From contig KV419417.1 of assembly GCA_001630475.1 (NCBI GenBank), forward strand, positions 384,174 to 448,173: a stretch of DNA of 64,000 bases, given 5' to 3'. The position numbers were made by a program, and so were the translations under genes. This DNA comes from Sistotremastrum niveocremeum HHB9708 (lineage: Eukaryota > Basidiomycota > Agaricomycetes > Sistotremastrales > Sistotremastraceae). Below the pieces are notes generated by a model. That model did no database searches. It was not told where the DNA came from and was given only the letters and a program-made list of their open reading frames with translations. Below are positions 11,813-23,967 of this stretch, in pieces (position 1 is the first letter of the stretch; every line of letters starts with the position of its first letter).

Positions 11813-13958
11813 AGCTGAGAAGCCGAGTAGGCGGACTTTGAAATACTTCTCAATTTGGCAATTTGGGTTCGATGGCTACCGTCTCTCTCGGCAAAGCTCA
11901 TTTCGCTGGACCTCGGGGTTTTCTTCAGGGTGATTGAATGGTAGGTAGCATGTGATGACTGATCGTCGAATGATAAGACCAACCTCGCTGGGAAATCTAG
12001 ACCCTTTTCTGCGGATACACGTTTGCGTTCAGAAAGTCATTTTTATTGTTCATCTGCGAAAGAAAAGTGATTGAAGAGATGGACGCGCAGGGGACAATAG
12101 TCGAATTGGACTAGTGCCTGAATTCAGCGCACTCGAGGTACACTGACGGACGATGAGCATGACAGTCCTCCACTGGCGGGCTGTAGTCCTGAGGAATTCC
12201 GGCGGGCAGCACGATGCGATAAGGTGATGAGGGTGGAGCGAACATGAGGCAGGATATCCCCATCAGGAGCTGCTGCGGAAGTCGCTAGAAGATAGACGAT
12301 CACGGAACAAAGCCGACGCGCTAATTTCCGGGTCGCTTAGTGGGGCAGGCACGCCCTAAATGGTGAGTGGCGGAATCTGCATTTCGGTCAATTCCTCCCA
12401 AAATCAATGCGATTAGTGACGCAAGATCCCTTCACATCTTCCGTTCTGGTTGTATTTATTTCTGTCCAGGAAACCGCCGAAAATTGGATGCTTCTCCGGC
12501 CATTTCGGGCCCATTTCTTGTCAAAATCTTCTCCACTCGAAGCCTCAACAGGCTAGAGTTAGTTCTTATTATTGCGTGAGAAGATGGAACGGTGTACATG
12601 ATGCCTATGCCCTGACATGGGCTCCAGGATCATAGGAAACCTCGGACCAAAAGTCGGGTCTTGTGCTGTAGGGTTGACTAGACGAATTTAGCACAAGGCA
12701 TTCTCGACACAATCCAATATCCATGGGCAGTCCTGGTTGCCAATGACTACTTCTCGCTACACGACAACCTCAGTGATAAAATTTCACCCATGTATGAATT
12801 GGCCGAGCTGCCCGTAATCTGATGCGGTGTCATGGACCCACAATGGATGTACCGGAACGAAAAATCCGCCATGCGTAATTCTCCTTGAAAGGGGCCGGCT
12901 GAATCATGCTGTCCATTCAAAAGACCCTGATAACCCAATCGTGACTCCCGCTCGCTGACTACAGAAGGGCAATCGATACTAAATCGAGAGTTTTAAGTTC
13001 ATGACGGGGGGTCGAGGAACCAGAGAAGAAGCGGAGAGTGAGGCTACGGCGGTACTAGAGAGGGGGATCTCCGATTTTTACAAGTCACTTTACTGGCACA
13101 TTCGAGATAATATCCCCCCCCCCGTCAACGAGCTATTCCATCTGGGAGTCCGGGACGTCCTGTTCATCGGAGAGACCGTGCAGTCCTCACCCAAGTCTCG
13201 AAGGATTTTGCCTGTATTTCGAGTCATTCGCTTGCATGCCCCCAAGTATATAGACGCAATCCATTATCGATAACAATCGTCGTTTCAATTGTACGCGGAT
13301 TGCTCGCCCGTTCCTCCGCATCATTCGTTATCGATGGAACGGCACATACAGTTCCGCTGATGTGCTGACGCGGATCAGACCAGAACGGCCATTGGACGAG
13401 ACGGTTGAATTCGAACCAACATTTTGGCCAGGCTCTCAATCGATCCACCCAATTAATCCTTTGTTGAGAGAAGGGCGGAGGAAGGGAGGAAGTTGTGGCG
13501 CCAGAGACTGTCTCGAACATGTGTGCGATCGCTGGCTGAGCGATCCCCAGAGCTGTCTGCCTTTGCAGCCGAAAGCGTTCTCCAGAGGGTCCCCTGTGTT
13601 TCTGGGCTTGTGCAGTTCCTTCAACGAGGCCCTCCAAAGATATTCCCAGAACCGCTGATTGGAAGTCGCTCTGCCTCATCAGTCGCTGCATCAGAGCATC
13701 GATTTCAGCTCATATTGTCGCCGAAGATAAGTGTATCTGTAGCCAGGAATATTCAGGAGCCAGTGGGCTAACGTGCGTGGCTTCTCGAGACTTCAACTGT
13801 GGTGCCTCGAAGACAGTCATGCTAAAGGGAACAAGCGAAGAAGGGCCCCTCACAGAGCCGATAGGTGTGACCGACAATGTACGCCAGAACAACCTTTCAG
13901 CAGCTCATCACACTACTGACATCTCATTCAGAATCTTGAACTCTATCGGATCTATATA

Positions 13959-15202
13959 TTATCGACGAGAGCGATCTGCTCGCAAAGCCAACATCGCAGC
14001 TAGAACATTCATAGTCTTTTTGTCAATCTTCGCCTCCAACTTTGGCCACCGCTCCTGCTGGCCAACGATCTGACGATACTTGGCGTACTGCTTCTTCGCC
14101 TCCTCGCAGATGGTCCAAATTCGACGTCTCTCTCTCATACTATCCGTGCGATGAACGTGGCTGAGGTACAACAACCAATCACCATCGTGAGGTGAGTCGA
14201 CGCGATGGGCCTGCTTCTGGCTGTCGATGAATTCAGGAGGGTCCGAGTCCAGGAAAGGCGTTGTCCAGGGAAGATCGAGGACGTGTTTACGAGCGTATGG
14301 TTGAAGAGAGGTAAACGCATACCGCCTCATGGTGCGACACGTGGACACCAGAAAGATGAACGTCTTCATGTCTAGTACTGAGACGAGGGCATGGATGATG
14401 TCGATAGGCAGCGTGGTGAGAACATCGGATGTCTCATCTGGTTCAGCAACTGACGCGAGACGACCGTCAGAGACTTCTGGGTAGAATCGAGGAAATATGT
14501 TGGGACGAGCGAGAATCCAAGCATCTTTGCTAGCTTTGACTGTCCTCCACTCAAATCGGCCTTCTTGAAGCATAGGCATCTTCCAATAGTCTTCGGGATC
14601 GACCCCGCCGACTTTCGCGTAGTCCACGTTTGGGATTCGACTCATGCCGTCATAGGGGCCGCCTTCGCATTTGTTCATGATAAGCTCGAATCCGACGATG
14701 AGACGTATGTGGTCGGCCCTCATTTTTTGATATACGAGCGGGATGCCCATTACAGTTAAGAATGCATGAGAACACGTTGCATGTGCGATGAATCGCTGCA
14801 GTTCGATGAGAATCTTTGCGAGGGAAGGAGTGGCGAGGAAGGTACTCAACGGTCTCGCCCATTTCATCCCAAAGAATGTTAACCTGTGGGTGGGGAGGAA
14901 GTGGCCTGAATGTGTGTTGGTCTATTGAACATTGGAGTGACGTTCAAACAGTGAGAGACATGAGCTCATACCATTAATCTTCCCGAGATATTCTAAACCT
15001 AGTACAGCATGCGGTATCTCATATCCCATCGCCACAGCCGTGGTCAGAAATCTTTTCTGAGAGCTCGAGACGATTCCATCTGGAGGAAACGCCGGACGAG
15101 GTGCGTTCGGAGAAGGGTAGAATGGGAGCAAACAGATGCTACACGACTATCACGACGGACGAGTCAAGAAGTAGTTCAGAAAATGACCAACAAACTCACC
15201 AT
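13959..15202 (-). CDS. F-box-like protein
   Basis: Three exons read well on the minus strand. The ATG (15202-15200) is immediately followed by a GTGAGT donor. The next exon (from about 15147) gives SCSICLLPFYPSPNAPRPAF...GYEIPHAVLGLEYLGKING. An acceptor after ACACATTCAG joins HFLPTHRLTFFGMKWARPL in frame to a long last exon. This contains LPIDIIHALVSVLDMKTFIF and LVSTCRTMRRYAF, a degenerate F-box pattern (LP..I...V...LD...F..L..TCR), then a basic, helix-rich tail (RDSMRERRRIWTICEEAKKQ type) ending at 13959. F-box proteins usually recruit substrates to SCF ubiquitin ligases, and fungi carry large families of them. The TATA-like sequence ACTATATATACG near 15300 fits as promoter. The substrate is unknown. 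Confidence 0.7.
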
Positions 15203-17343
15203 TGCAGGATTGGAAAACGACCGGGACCACAAGAGTGATTGAGGGTCGGCCTTTGATCAAAGCTCAATATCGAGGGGTTCGGACATTGGGCTTTAACGTA
15301 TATATAGTATTAATGCCACAATGGACGGACTCGCAGGTGTTTCGGGCAGCTCCTAAGTGGGGATAAACCGGCACCGGCACGGGAGATGAGCCGAACCGAA
15401 ACATCCGCGAATCCGATTCCGCATCCGCATCAGCCGGACTCGAGCCAAATCTATTCATTTTGACTTCAATTCATACGCACTGCTCTCACTATTCGGACGT
15501 GAGTTGTGCGTAGGAGACCGTAGAGTCTCCCTTGTAATTGCCGCAACGCGGACGGTCACATATGGGCGAATCAGGACAAACTATGTCAAGGACTGTCTCG
15601 AGAACGCATGAGACCAGTCAGACAACTCCCGTTTGGCAACTCATTCACAAGTATCAAGACAATGACAGAACGTTGCTTAAAACAAGCTGAAGAGAATCAA
15701 GCCGAGCAAGACAATTTGATGATCCAGGGCAAAAGACACAATGGGGCGCTAAAGACCACAGCCGTTTATTTGGCTTCAGAAGTTGCATCTGATTGAGTTA
15801 TGGATAGGTAGGCAGTACACAGGGCATGGAAAGTCGTAGCCGAAGAGATTCGACTGCATCCGGAGAGACTAACGGGACTGGACTGCAAGGTTTGGAAAGG
15901 AGCGTTCCTATGAGGCGAAACGACACAATGTTTCCGCATGCGATCCGTCGCTATACCAATAGAGAGTAGTGGGATAGTAGAAGCTGAATAGAAGTGAATA
16001 CATTGAACAGTTGAACCTGAGAGTGCGGTATACTCACAATTTAGCACGATCGCCGCCTGAGAAAGGTGCCGGACAGTCCTCAGAATCGGGTACGCTGGAA
16101 TCAGTTGCATTCTCTTTGACGATATCTGGAATGATGTTTATAGCGTCTGTTGCGGGAAGAGTGGAATAGCTTACCTACAGTTCCTAGGCCTGTATGGCTC
16201 TGACCGCCTCGTAAGCTCATCTTTCCAGCCTTTGCTAAATCAATCGAAAATGAGGTCCGAAACGGTTACAGATTACAACACTCACTTATTATCGCTGTCT
16301 TATTCATGATTCTGTATAAGACCGAGCGATTGCAGGTTGGCTTCAAGTGGGTCAAAGGTCGCAAGAACTTATTGGAGCAGGACGCAGGTGTCGCGGCGAT
16401 ATATAATTGGTCTGTAAACATGACCATGGCTGGGCCATGGGCGACAGCGAGTATACCCGAGTAATCTTGCGCATCATTATCAGCAGTAGTCCAGCTGTAC
16501 GAGGGTTCAGACGGAGGGCAAGGGGTTTACGGAAATCGGAAACGGAATTCACCAAATGAAGGAACATACAAATATACCCCAACACAGATCCTATATAAGG
16601 GGCGATGCTTCGCTTATTTTTTCTCTTCACGCAACCTCTTAGACAGTGCCCTCTTGCTCAACATCCATAGTTTGTCCGGGGCGATTCGGTAATGCGGATA
16701 CGAATGGCTGGCTGGGTAAAAGAACTCACCCTTCAATGCTCAGTTTCTGGGCTTTTATGACGGTGTGGGTGTCAGACCTCTCCTACATTACAAAAGCTAG
16801 CATGTCCTTTTAGCATCTTACATAGTCATGTCCTCATCCTTTTAATGCAAATTTGAAACCCAAACGCCATATTCCCGCTCTATCGTACTCTCTCGCGCCC
16901 GTCGCTCATCTACTGCTGTCGACATCAAAATCATCACAATCAGTCGGGACTTTTGATGGGGTCGGACATCAGGCTCAGCTCGTGCATGATGCAGGCTGAG
17001 AGGCCCAGAGTCGCAAGGAAGGAGATCAGCGGACGCTGGGCTCACTTCTCTTTGCCTATCAGCAATGATGATGGTCTCCAACAACGTAGCACGCCAAGCC
17101 ATCTCACTGTCGAACACCCCTGTGGCCTCCATCCAGTCTTGCTCGGACGCCGGGCTTATCCCACCGATTTTGATCCACATCCTGTTCATTATTGTACGCA
17201 TGAATGATGCGCAAGCTCATCGACAGGGCAAGTCCTCGTCCGGATATCAAGCCTAGATCCTTGTCATCAAATTGTCATGTCGATTATCTTCCTAACATTT
17301 TGCGGTCGGGCTACGTCCCGAGTCGGTCCATCAAGACGCTGCA
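15203..17343. other. intergenic stretch, nothing supported
   Basis: Apart from the F-box gene promoter near 15300, I see only short frames without splice continuity. A CCGAATCCG/CCGCATCCG-like low-complexity patch lies at 15380-15440. Confidence 0.45.
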
Positions 17344-17349
17344 TATAAA
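17344..17349 (+). promoter_or_regulatory. TATA box of the secreted-protein gene
   Basis: GCATATAAATTC lies 159 bp before the ATG at 17503 and is followed by a CT-rich leader. Confidence 0.6.
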
Positions 17350-17502
17350 TTCAGCCTGTTGAGACGTCGGGTTCTTCAGGAATATCCTCATCCCTGCGAG
17401 CCAGGTCTCCCCGAACCCTCATTTCTGCAATTTCTGCTTTTGAGCCTGGTTGCTCCTTTTGATCTTTTGTCGAGCCATATATCTTCTCTCATTACTGTCA
17501 TC

Positions 17503-18575
17503 ATGTTCGCTTTCAAACTTCTCCTCAGTCTCTCCCTGGTTTTAGCTGCGTCTGCGACTCCGGCTCCGGTACCGAAAAACCCTAGCTTCGCTTTGGGCAA
17601 TGGTGAAGCCGCACAAGACCTCAACGCTTCATTTGAGAAGCTCTCGCAAAGCTCTAAATGCAAAGGTACGACCTTTTGACCTCACCTACTATTCCGCGGG
17701 TTGATCCTTTCGCAGCTGGTCAAAATGCTTGCATCGATGGCAAATTTGTGCAATGCGTAGACGGCAAATTCACGGCGGGTGTCTCGTGTGGCGAAGACCT
17801 TCAGTGTGTGGCCCTCCCTCTCGTCAACAGCAAGGGCACAAGCATCACATGCGATCGCGTGGCGGACGCGAAGCAACGCATTGCCAATACTGGTGCCAAA
17901 GGCGGCTTGACTGGAAAGAAGGTCAAACGAGGGTACGTAATAGTTTTACTATTGCTCATTCTTTCTGACATGTCATACGTTCAGCACGCCGACGGCACCA
18001 CCAGCCTGCAAGAACAAAGGCAAACGTTCTTTCCTTGAGCTAGCCTTTGGCAAACGGATTGCACAAAGCGACCTCGGTGACGTGGCCGAATCATGGCAGA
18101 AGCTCTGCTTGGAGAGCGGTGGTGATATCCAGACGAATTCACCCTGTGTCACTCTCGCCGGCATCAACGGCATCAACTCCCTCCTCGCCAACGCCGATCC
18201 ATGCGATCAACAGAAGAACGCTGATGCCATGGTCAAATTCGCTAAATCCAAGGGCGTCAAGAATAAGGATGCATTGATCGCGAATGCGAAAGCTTATCGC
18301 GAGCATCCCCGAAACGCTCTCAACATTGGCGGAATTACTCCTTCGACACCTTTCTGTCAAGAAGAGGCGGAGGAGCCTGAGATTCGCGGCCTTGTCAATA
18401 AGCAACTTGATGGCGTCGATCCTGGTATCTTTGGCGGTCCCAAGTTTGATCTTGTCGCATTCGGTGCTTGTGAGTGAATTTCATACCTTTCGAAGGCTTG
18501 GACTTATCATCATCTACAGCCGGAACATGTCCGTTTGGAAAGAAATCCAACGTCAAGACTTGCACTTGCGAGTGA
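17503..18575 (+). CDS. secreted cysteine-containing protein
   Basis: The ATG at 17503 opens a clear signal peptide, MFAFKLLLSLSLVLAASATP, followed by APVPKNPSFALGNGEAAQDL. After the first intron comes a cysteine-spaced module, AGQNACIDGKFVQCVDGKF, TAGVSCGEDLQCVALPL, SKGTSITCDRVADAKQRI. Its C-x-G-x-F-x-x-C...C-G...L.C spacing resembles small chitin-binding (CBM19-like) modules. The third exon includes KLCLESGGDIQTNSPCVTLA, GINGINSLLANADPCDQQKN and KGVKNKDALIANAKAYREHP. The last intron (donor in GCTT|GTGAGTG) leads to a short exon ending GTCPFGKKSNVKTCTCE, stop at 18575. I do not recognise the whole protein. A cell-wall or extracellular role is inferred from the signal peptide and cysteines. 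It lies next to the inverted-repeat copy at 18667. Confidence 0.75.
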
Positions 18576-18666
18576 AATCAGATAGAAATGATGGACGATG
18601 GAACGACAGCCGTAGCTTGATGACACCCGATGACACTCTTCACGAAGATCACTGGTTTGTTTCTTT

Positions 18667-19110
18667 ATTCACCGTAGCGAAGCGGAGGTGAATTTAAGTG
18701 TCCGGTTCTCGTCTTACGTCATCACGGGGTTAGCGGCGGAAAGGGATTGCTGGGGGGCTCTCGGATTGAAACTTGTGCATCTGGGATGTCGAGCGTCACT
18801 ACTCCTTTTCCTCACCGTTATTCCCCAAACTAAAGAGACAAGTTTGGTCTATATACTCTATTGTTCCATAATATCGCGTTGCAGCTGCCCATCCGCAGTA
18901 TTGAGCGAGCTGGATCAACGCTGCACCGGCTGTGGGCGCTTAGCTGTGACCCGAGGCCGGAGTTATCGGCGATATCATTGCTTTTACTGAGAGCAAGAAA
19001 AAATGAATTCGATTTACATGCCAGTCTACGTGCAAATTCTCGCCGTGTGTAATACGCTTAAATTCAGCTCCCTTCGCAAGGTGGGCTAAAGCACCGCGTG
19101 CTACGATGTT
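18667..19110 (+). repeat. 444-bp repeat, copy 1 (inverted pair)
   Basis: This copy is repeated in the opposite orientation at 22343-22786. By eye the two differ at only about two positions (GAGACAAG versus GGGACAAG, and GCTACGATG versus GCTGCGATG). The ends are partly self-complementary: GCGAAGCGGAGGTGAATTT near the left end pairs with a near match near the right end (reverse complement GCGAAGGGAGCTGAATTT). A small hairpin, AGCAC-CGC-GTGCT, lies close to the right end. It resembles a foldback MITE. No transposase is present and no consistent target duplication could be fixed. The 100-residue open frame inside is shared by both copies and is probably fortuitous. Confidence 0.85.
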
Positions 19111-19242
19111 TAAGTAGATTTATTTGCAGATATGTACATTAGCTCTACCCTATGCTTGGACATGGGTTAGCTATCGAGGGTAATAGAGGATTCCGGTCTC
19201 GGATTTTCTGGCGCACAAGCTTCCTGAACACTAACGATAAAA

Positions 19243-20690
19243 ATGTTCCGCTTCCGGAATCCGATCCCCAACGTGACCTTCGACTTGAACACCGTGACCA
19301 AATTTGAAGTTTAGTGATGTCGCTTTTCGACGCGACGAGACACCGTCATGGCATCCGACTACCAACCAGTCCATAGGCTTTCCAAAAAAGCACGAAAGAA
19401 CGGGTGGAATCTCTTCCTTTGGGGGCACAGTGCTACTGCCGGGACATGCATGAGACTCCACGGAGGTTTTGGCTTGAAATTCGTCTGCCCGACCAGTCAC
19501 TGACTATCTCTAGGAATCAACTTGGGTAGATTTCATTTCCTCACCACTGCATCTCTGTGCCGCTGGATCGGTCTCTTTTCAAGTCCCACAGATACCTTCG
19601 ACCTGCGCCCCATCAACGTCGTGCCGGACCCCGGAGGATTTCTTGCCTATTTTGAGCAAAAAACCAATTTACCTGCACTCAATGACAAGCCCTTCGAGCA
19701 TCCAATTCCAGGAGATTACGCTGCTTTTCGAAACGGTCTGCATTTTGCGTCTTATCCGATTCAACACAACATTTTTAGGCCCTGCAAACAGCTCAGAGTC
19801 CACCGCCCGTCTTGTCACCCTGGTGTTACAATGCGGACCATCCGGAGTGGTCGCGGGCCTTGGTTCCTCTCAAGGGCGCTCCTACGATGCAGAAAATGAA
19901 CGAGTCCGAATTCAAGCACGCACACGCACATTTGGTCTGTCCACTTGATTTGCAACTGATATTTGGCTGACCAAACGAAAGGATGTCATGCCAGACTATA
20001 TGGAGGATCTAGTTCGAAAACGCAGTCACAGCTGTAGCATCACCGGTCGTCACGATTCTGGAGTTTCCCAGACACTCAGTGTAGTCTGGATTGTCCATCC
20101 CACGCATTGCCGTTTTGCGAGTGATTTTGTAACTAATTTCCTACCCTCGTTGACTGATTTTGGATGCCAGTTCTCTTCGTATTCCTGGACCGAAACGGAA
20201 GATGAGATAAAGACCTTCGTAGTCCCCGAGAACGCTATACTTCTGCGTCCTGATGTGGCCGGAGCTTTTCGAGAGAACGCTTTCGGTATTGATGTGGACG
20301 TACGTGTTAACAAGGCTGAGAATGGTAACAAACTGACTAGCCTCCGTGCAGGACAATTATCGAATCGTTCAATTCATTGACCTTCCAGCACTGGAGCTGC
20401 CTTCTCATGTCCCCGAGGCGCAAAAGGCTCACCTCGAGCCGTCTGCAGACAAATTCCTTCGGTTTCACTTCATGTGGTGTCTCCGGGTGAACATCTGTGG
20501 AGGCCATGTGATGGATGACTTTGATCGAGGTGAAGTGTTGGGGATGATGGAGGAGCTTGGTTTAACAGGGTCCGGTTCGGAGATGGCACCTGTTACTGAC
20601 CCTCGGTGGAAGACAGAGATCGGCAAAATATGTTGGGAGATGGCCATGAACTCCCGTTTTGCTAGTGACAAGGAAAAAGACAAATGTTGA
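19243..20690 (+). CDS. HNH nuclease-like protein, subfamily I, copy 1
   Basis: Exons from about 19510 read well: GINLGRFHFLTTASLCRWIG, DLRPINVVPDPGGFLAYFEQ, PIPGDYAAF, then SHSCSITGRHDSG, VVWIVHPTHCRF, VPENAILLRPDVAGAFRENA, FGIDVD, DNYRIVQFIDLPALELPSHV, CLRVNICGGHVMDDFDRGEV and DPRWKTEIGKICWEM. The C.(I)TG...NAILLR.D...F..N.FG core matches the fungal HNH_2-type nuclease fold, but the usual His-rich AHI.P strand reads VWIVHP, so catalysis is doubtful. The same modules in the same order occur in the minus-strand genes at 26736 and 29127. The 5' part is uncertain: an ATG at 19243 and a NLFLWGHSATAG segment match the paralogues, but frames there are not continuous. The gene lies between the two 444-bp inverted repeats. 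Confidence 0.6.
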
Positions 20691-20785
20691 ACACCGTACT
20701 GAAAGTAGTTTGAGGGACATGCAACAGGTCTGAATCAAAGTCGTGTAAGTTCAAATGCACATGATTCCTTCAGTGCGCCGAGCTC

Positions 20786-22247
20786 TCAAGCCCTGGCGAT
20801 TTCGTCCTCTTTAGTACACTGCCATATCTCGATAATCCCAGTTGCTTTGCGGGTCAGCCCGGCAATGACGACAAAGACATCTTCCCCGACCTGCACGACA
20901 GCTAGATCGTTCACCTTGAAACACTCCGCAGTCTGCCCGTGACCAATCTTCTCCATCTTGCCATCACTTTCGCCGAAGACGTTAAGGCTTCCACCAAGCG
21001 TCGTCATAAACAATCGATCGTCCTCAGACCAGTTCCTATCCAACAAGAGTCAGAGAAACTCGTAGGACGTATGGATGAGGCATACATTCCGACGATCGGT
21101 CCTTCCGCAACCCTCTCTACAGTGCTTGTCGATGCCCTGAGTCCTTCCCATTTCCGACGTCTCTTCGCTCGAGGGCCAGTATTTGACTCTTTTGATCCAC
21201 CAGTCCCAACGAAGAGTCGACCATCGGCGGTGCCTGCAGCGACTGTACCGTGAGGTGAAATAGCTAGTGACTGGATGAAAGGGGGAGCCAATGAGATGCT
21301 TTCGGATGGCTCTTGGGGTTGCGAGCTCGATTGTGCTTCGATATCATGAGTTGACTCCACGCTACACAGATGGCGATAGACACACCAATGTCGAACTTAG
21401 AAAGAAGTGTTTGCAGTTGAAAGTCATGATGCAGAAGACAAGAATCATAGCCACCGGAAAGCACTGTGCAAGGACAAATCGGTGAGGGGCATCAATAGAA
21501 AGTTCGAGTGTCCGTACATTCCCTCGGTCGATTCGGAATAAAAGAGACATGTGAAGCGATCTACAAGTCGTAAGGGCAACGTAAACGACAATGACAGAAT
21601 ATACACCTGTTCATGAGATGTCTTCATCAGTGTCCGAGTTTTGGAGGCGAGATCGATGTATCCAACAATGCCAGAATCACAAGCAAACGCTAGATGATGG
21701 GGGCTGACAGCGATCTAAGTTGTCGGCAAAGTTAGATCGAAGTCGATAGGCAGAGGAAGCGGTGGCACCTCATTCACATCGTCGTCGTCATCTTCGGTCA
21801 AGAGCAGTCTCTCAGTAGCATCATCTCGTGACAAAATCAACTTTTCAGAGGCGAGATTGAATTTCAGTGCCTAAGATCGACACGATTATAGCTCGAATAC
21901 GAACATGGGAGAAAGGGCTAGGCTCACTCTTCTCTCCACCGATATCCATACATCCGTTAGATCCGTTGTGGCCTTCCCTACCCCGAAGGCCACACCAGAG
22001 ATCTCGCCATCCAAGTTTCTTATTGCTTTCTGGACTGATGTGGCAGGTAAGGTGTAGAATCTGACCGAGCCGTCAGCTTGAGGACACTTAAGTACTTGAG
22101 CCATGTTCGTTCCAGGTGACGCGCCGACTAACCTGCCCCTGCAGCAAGCCAAGGTGACAAAGGTCGAGAATGCAAACACGTTACTGGGCAACTATGTTTG
22201 ATAGTATCCCGCGAGACCAGGATGGGTGGTTGACTGGAAGCTGCCAT
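20786..22247 (-). CDS. WD40-repeat protein (WDR53-like)
   Basis: The minus-strand ATG at 22247 opens MAASSQPPILVSRDTIKHSC. An intron (donor GTTAGT, acceptor CCTCAAG) restores a WD blade, PVTCLHS...WLAAGADGSVRFYTLP. Further blades are GEISGVAFGVGKATTDLTDV, TQIAVSPHHLAFACDSGIVG (weaker), MLSGGYDSCLLHHDFQLQTL, PPFIQSLAISPHGTVAAGTA-DGRLFVGTGG and the last exon DDRLFMTTLGGSLNVFGESD, ending at 20786. A basic patch, RAKRRRKWEGL, lies between the last blades. About 6-7 blades fit a beta-propeller scaffold, and the arrangement recalls WDR53. This probably ordinary cellular gene is enclosed, together with an HNH gene, by the 444-bp inverted repeats; its start is only about 95 bp from the second repeat. 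Confidence 0.75.
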
Positions 22248-22342
22248 GGGCTGTACTACCGTACCCCTGCCTGCCCCAGGCTTTCTTGCAGCGGCTTTGA
22301 GTCCCGGATTCCGACTCCGAGCTGAGGAACCGCATTACTAAT

Positions 22343-22786
22343 AACATCGCAGCACGCGGTGCTTTAGCCCACCTTGCGAAGGGAGCTGAATTTAAGCGTA
22401 TTACACACGGCGAGAATTTGCACGTAGACTGGCATGTAAATCGAATTCATTTTTTCTTGCTCTCAGTAAAAGCAATGATATCGCCGATAACTCCGGCCTC
22501 GGGTCACAGCTAAGCGCCCACAGCCGGTGCAGCGTTGATCCAGCTCGCTCAATACTGCGGATGGGCAGCTGCAACGCGATATTATGGAACAATAGAGTAT
22601 ATAGACCAAACTTGTCCCTTTAGTTTGGGGAATAACGGTGAGGAAAAGGAGTAGTGACGCTCGACATCCCAGATGCACAAGTTTCAATCCGAGAGCCCCC
22701 CAGCAATCCCTTTCCGCCGCTAACCCCGTGATGACGTAAGACGAGAACCGGACACTTAAATTCACCTCCGCTTCGCTACGGTGAAT
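22343..22786 (-). repeat. 444-bp repeat, copy 2 (inverted pair)
   Basis: Reverse-oriented near-identical copy of 18667-19110, of the same length and with the same ends (ATTCACC...GATGTT). The flanking sequences are unrelated to those of copy 1. A (CTA)n microsatellite, ACTACTACTACTACT, follows at about 22817. Confidence 0.85.
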
Positions 22787-23253
22787 TAATACTAGTACAC
22801 TTGCTAGTACAACCACTACTACTACTACTACTCTCAATGTACGGTACAGTATGTAGTATCTGATGACAGACCGCAAACTGCCTCTCAATCTCTCTAGACG
22901 CTCGAAATATTGGACATTGCGACTTCGGCGAGCTGGATCTTACGTCAACCAACTCAAGATATCCACTGGTCAAATTTAAACAAGCCCGGCCGGGCCTGCT
23001 CTTGCATCTGCTCATTCATTGTAATGGACCAAACTTGCAGTTCCAATGTGCCATTTTTCAGTATTGCCACGATTACGTCGGCTGCTCCATTCACTTCTCC
23101 TCTTGAAAATCATGCACTGCACGTGGTACTGCTCGACCTCTGGTGGTATGCATATCATATGCTAGGGCTAGTCTCCGAATCCCAATAACCGGATAAGTCG
23201 ATCAAACCGGAAATTTTTTCAGAGTGCCCCAATCTGCCACGGCCATATTGCTA
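22787..23253. other. spacer, nothing supported
   Basis: Contains the short CTA microsatellite and no convincing gene. Confidence 0.4.
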
Positions 23254-23708
23254 AGATATACCCAATGCACGTACGACCACATCACGTGCGGGCGCTTGTC
23301 ACGCTCCTTCCTTTCTTGCAGGGATTTCGGAGTATTCTGCTATAGGCTTTATGACTGGGCTCTGTAGACAAAATCCAAGCTGAACATGTTGTATCTCAAG
23401 TACTTCGTCATATGATGTTCAGCTCGAATTTTTGAATTTCTTTGACATGCGAGAGGAGATGATTATATAAGTAGCAGCCTCCCGCTCGGTAGTCTCGGTC
23501 CCAGGTTACACTCCCTGCGGTTCCTCACCTCAACTTCATGCTACGACCTCGCCTTCAGTTCACATCATGTATAGATCCGGTTACACAAATATTCTTGACT
23601 TTGTGGAGCACTCTGTGCGTATATAGTTACAAATGAGATCGCAAGAGACGGTCTACACGTGATGGTCACACGTCGTCACGACTAGTCGCGCGTGCATTGG
23701 GTATATCT
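23254..23708. mobile_element. MITE with 18-bp terminal inverted repeats and TA duplication
   Basis: The left end AGATATACCCAATGCACG (23254-23271) and right end CGTGCATTGGGTATATCT (23691-23708) are perfect inverted repeats, flanked on both sides by TA. The 455-bp length and TA target fit a Tc1/mariner-type non-autonomous element. It contains a TATA-like GATTATATAAGTAG at about 23461 and short frames only. A degenerate partial copy of the terminus, GCGTGCACTGGGTGTCT, lies just outside at about 23733. Confidence 0.65.
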
Positions 23709-23967
23709 TATAGGAGCGACCTAAAGCCGCTGCGCGTGCACTGGGTGTCTGATCTAATTAAGGAACAATGGTTTTCGGTTTATAATGGCGTCAATGCATC
23801 GAACACTTGTTGGCTGATGATCGTTGAGCTGCGGGGTTCCTGATCATTTCAGTCGTCTATAGAATCTGCATCTCTCGGACCATCAGTCATCCGAGAGCGA
23901 GTCCTGGATACTGGACTGAAATTCGGCCCTTACCAAGATCGCGAAGCTCATTCGGAGAATACCCCAG

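Larger units (their letters stand above)
9153..13958. other. gene-poor region with small tandem repeats
   Basis: No gene can be supported here. The first 60-100 bp should hold the TAF7 promoter. A basic 99-residue minus-strand frame (9243-9542) and a 155-residue minus-strand frame (13224-13691) are open, but I recognise nothing in them and see no splice-linked partners. The region contains the direct repeats listed separately and one TATA-containing, pyrimidine-rich promoter-like stretch on the minus strand near 11.8 kb. Confidence 0.5.

Noticed and set aside
13224-13691. 155-residue minus-strand frame
   Set aside because: Open by chance as far as I can tell; frames on the other strand are equally long, and no splice-linked exons or motifs were found.
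18688-18990. 100-residue frame shared by both inverted repeats
   Set aside because: Identity between copies is explained by DNA-level duplication; no start context, no domain, and it ends inside the element.
22815-22835. (CTA)n microsatellite
   Set aside because: Short simple repeat of a kind common in fungal spacers; not informative by itself.
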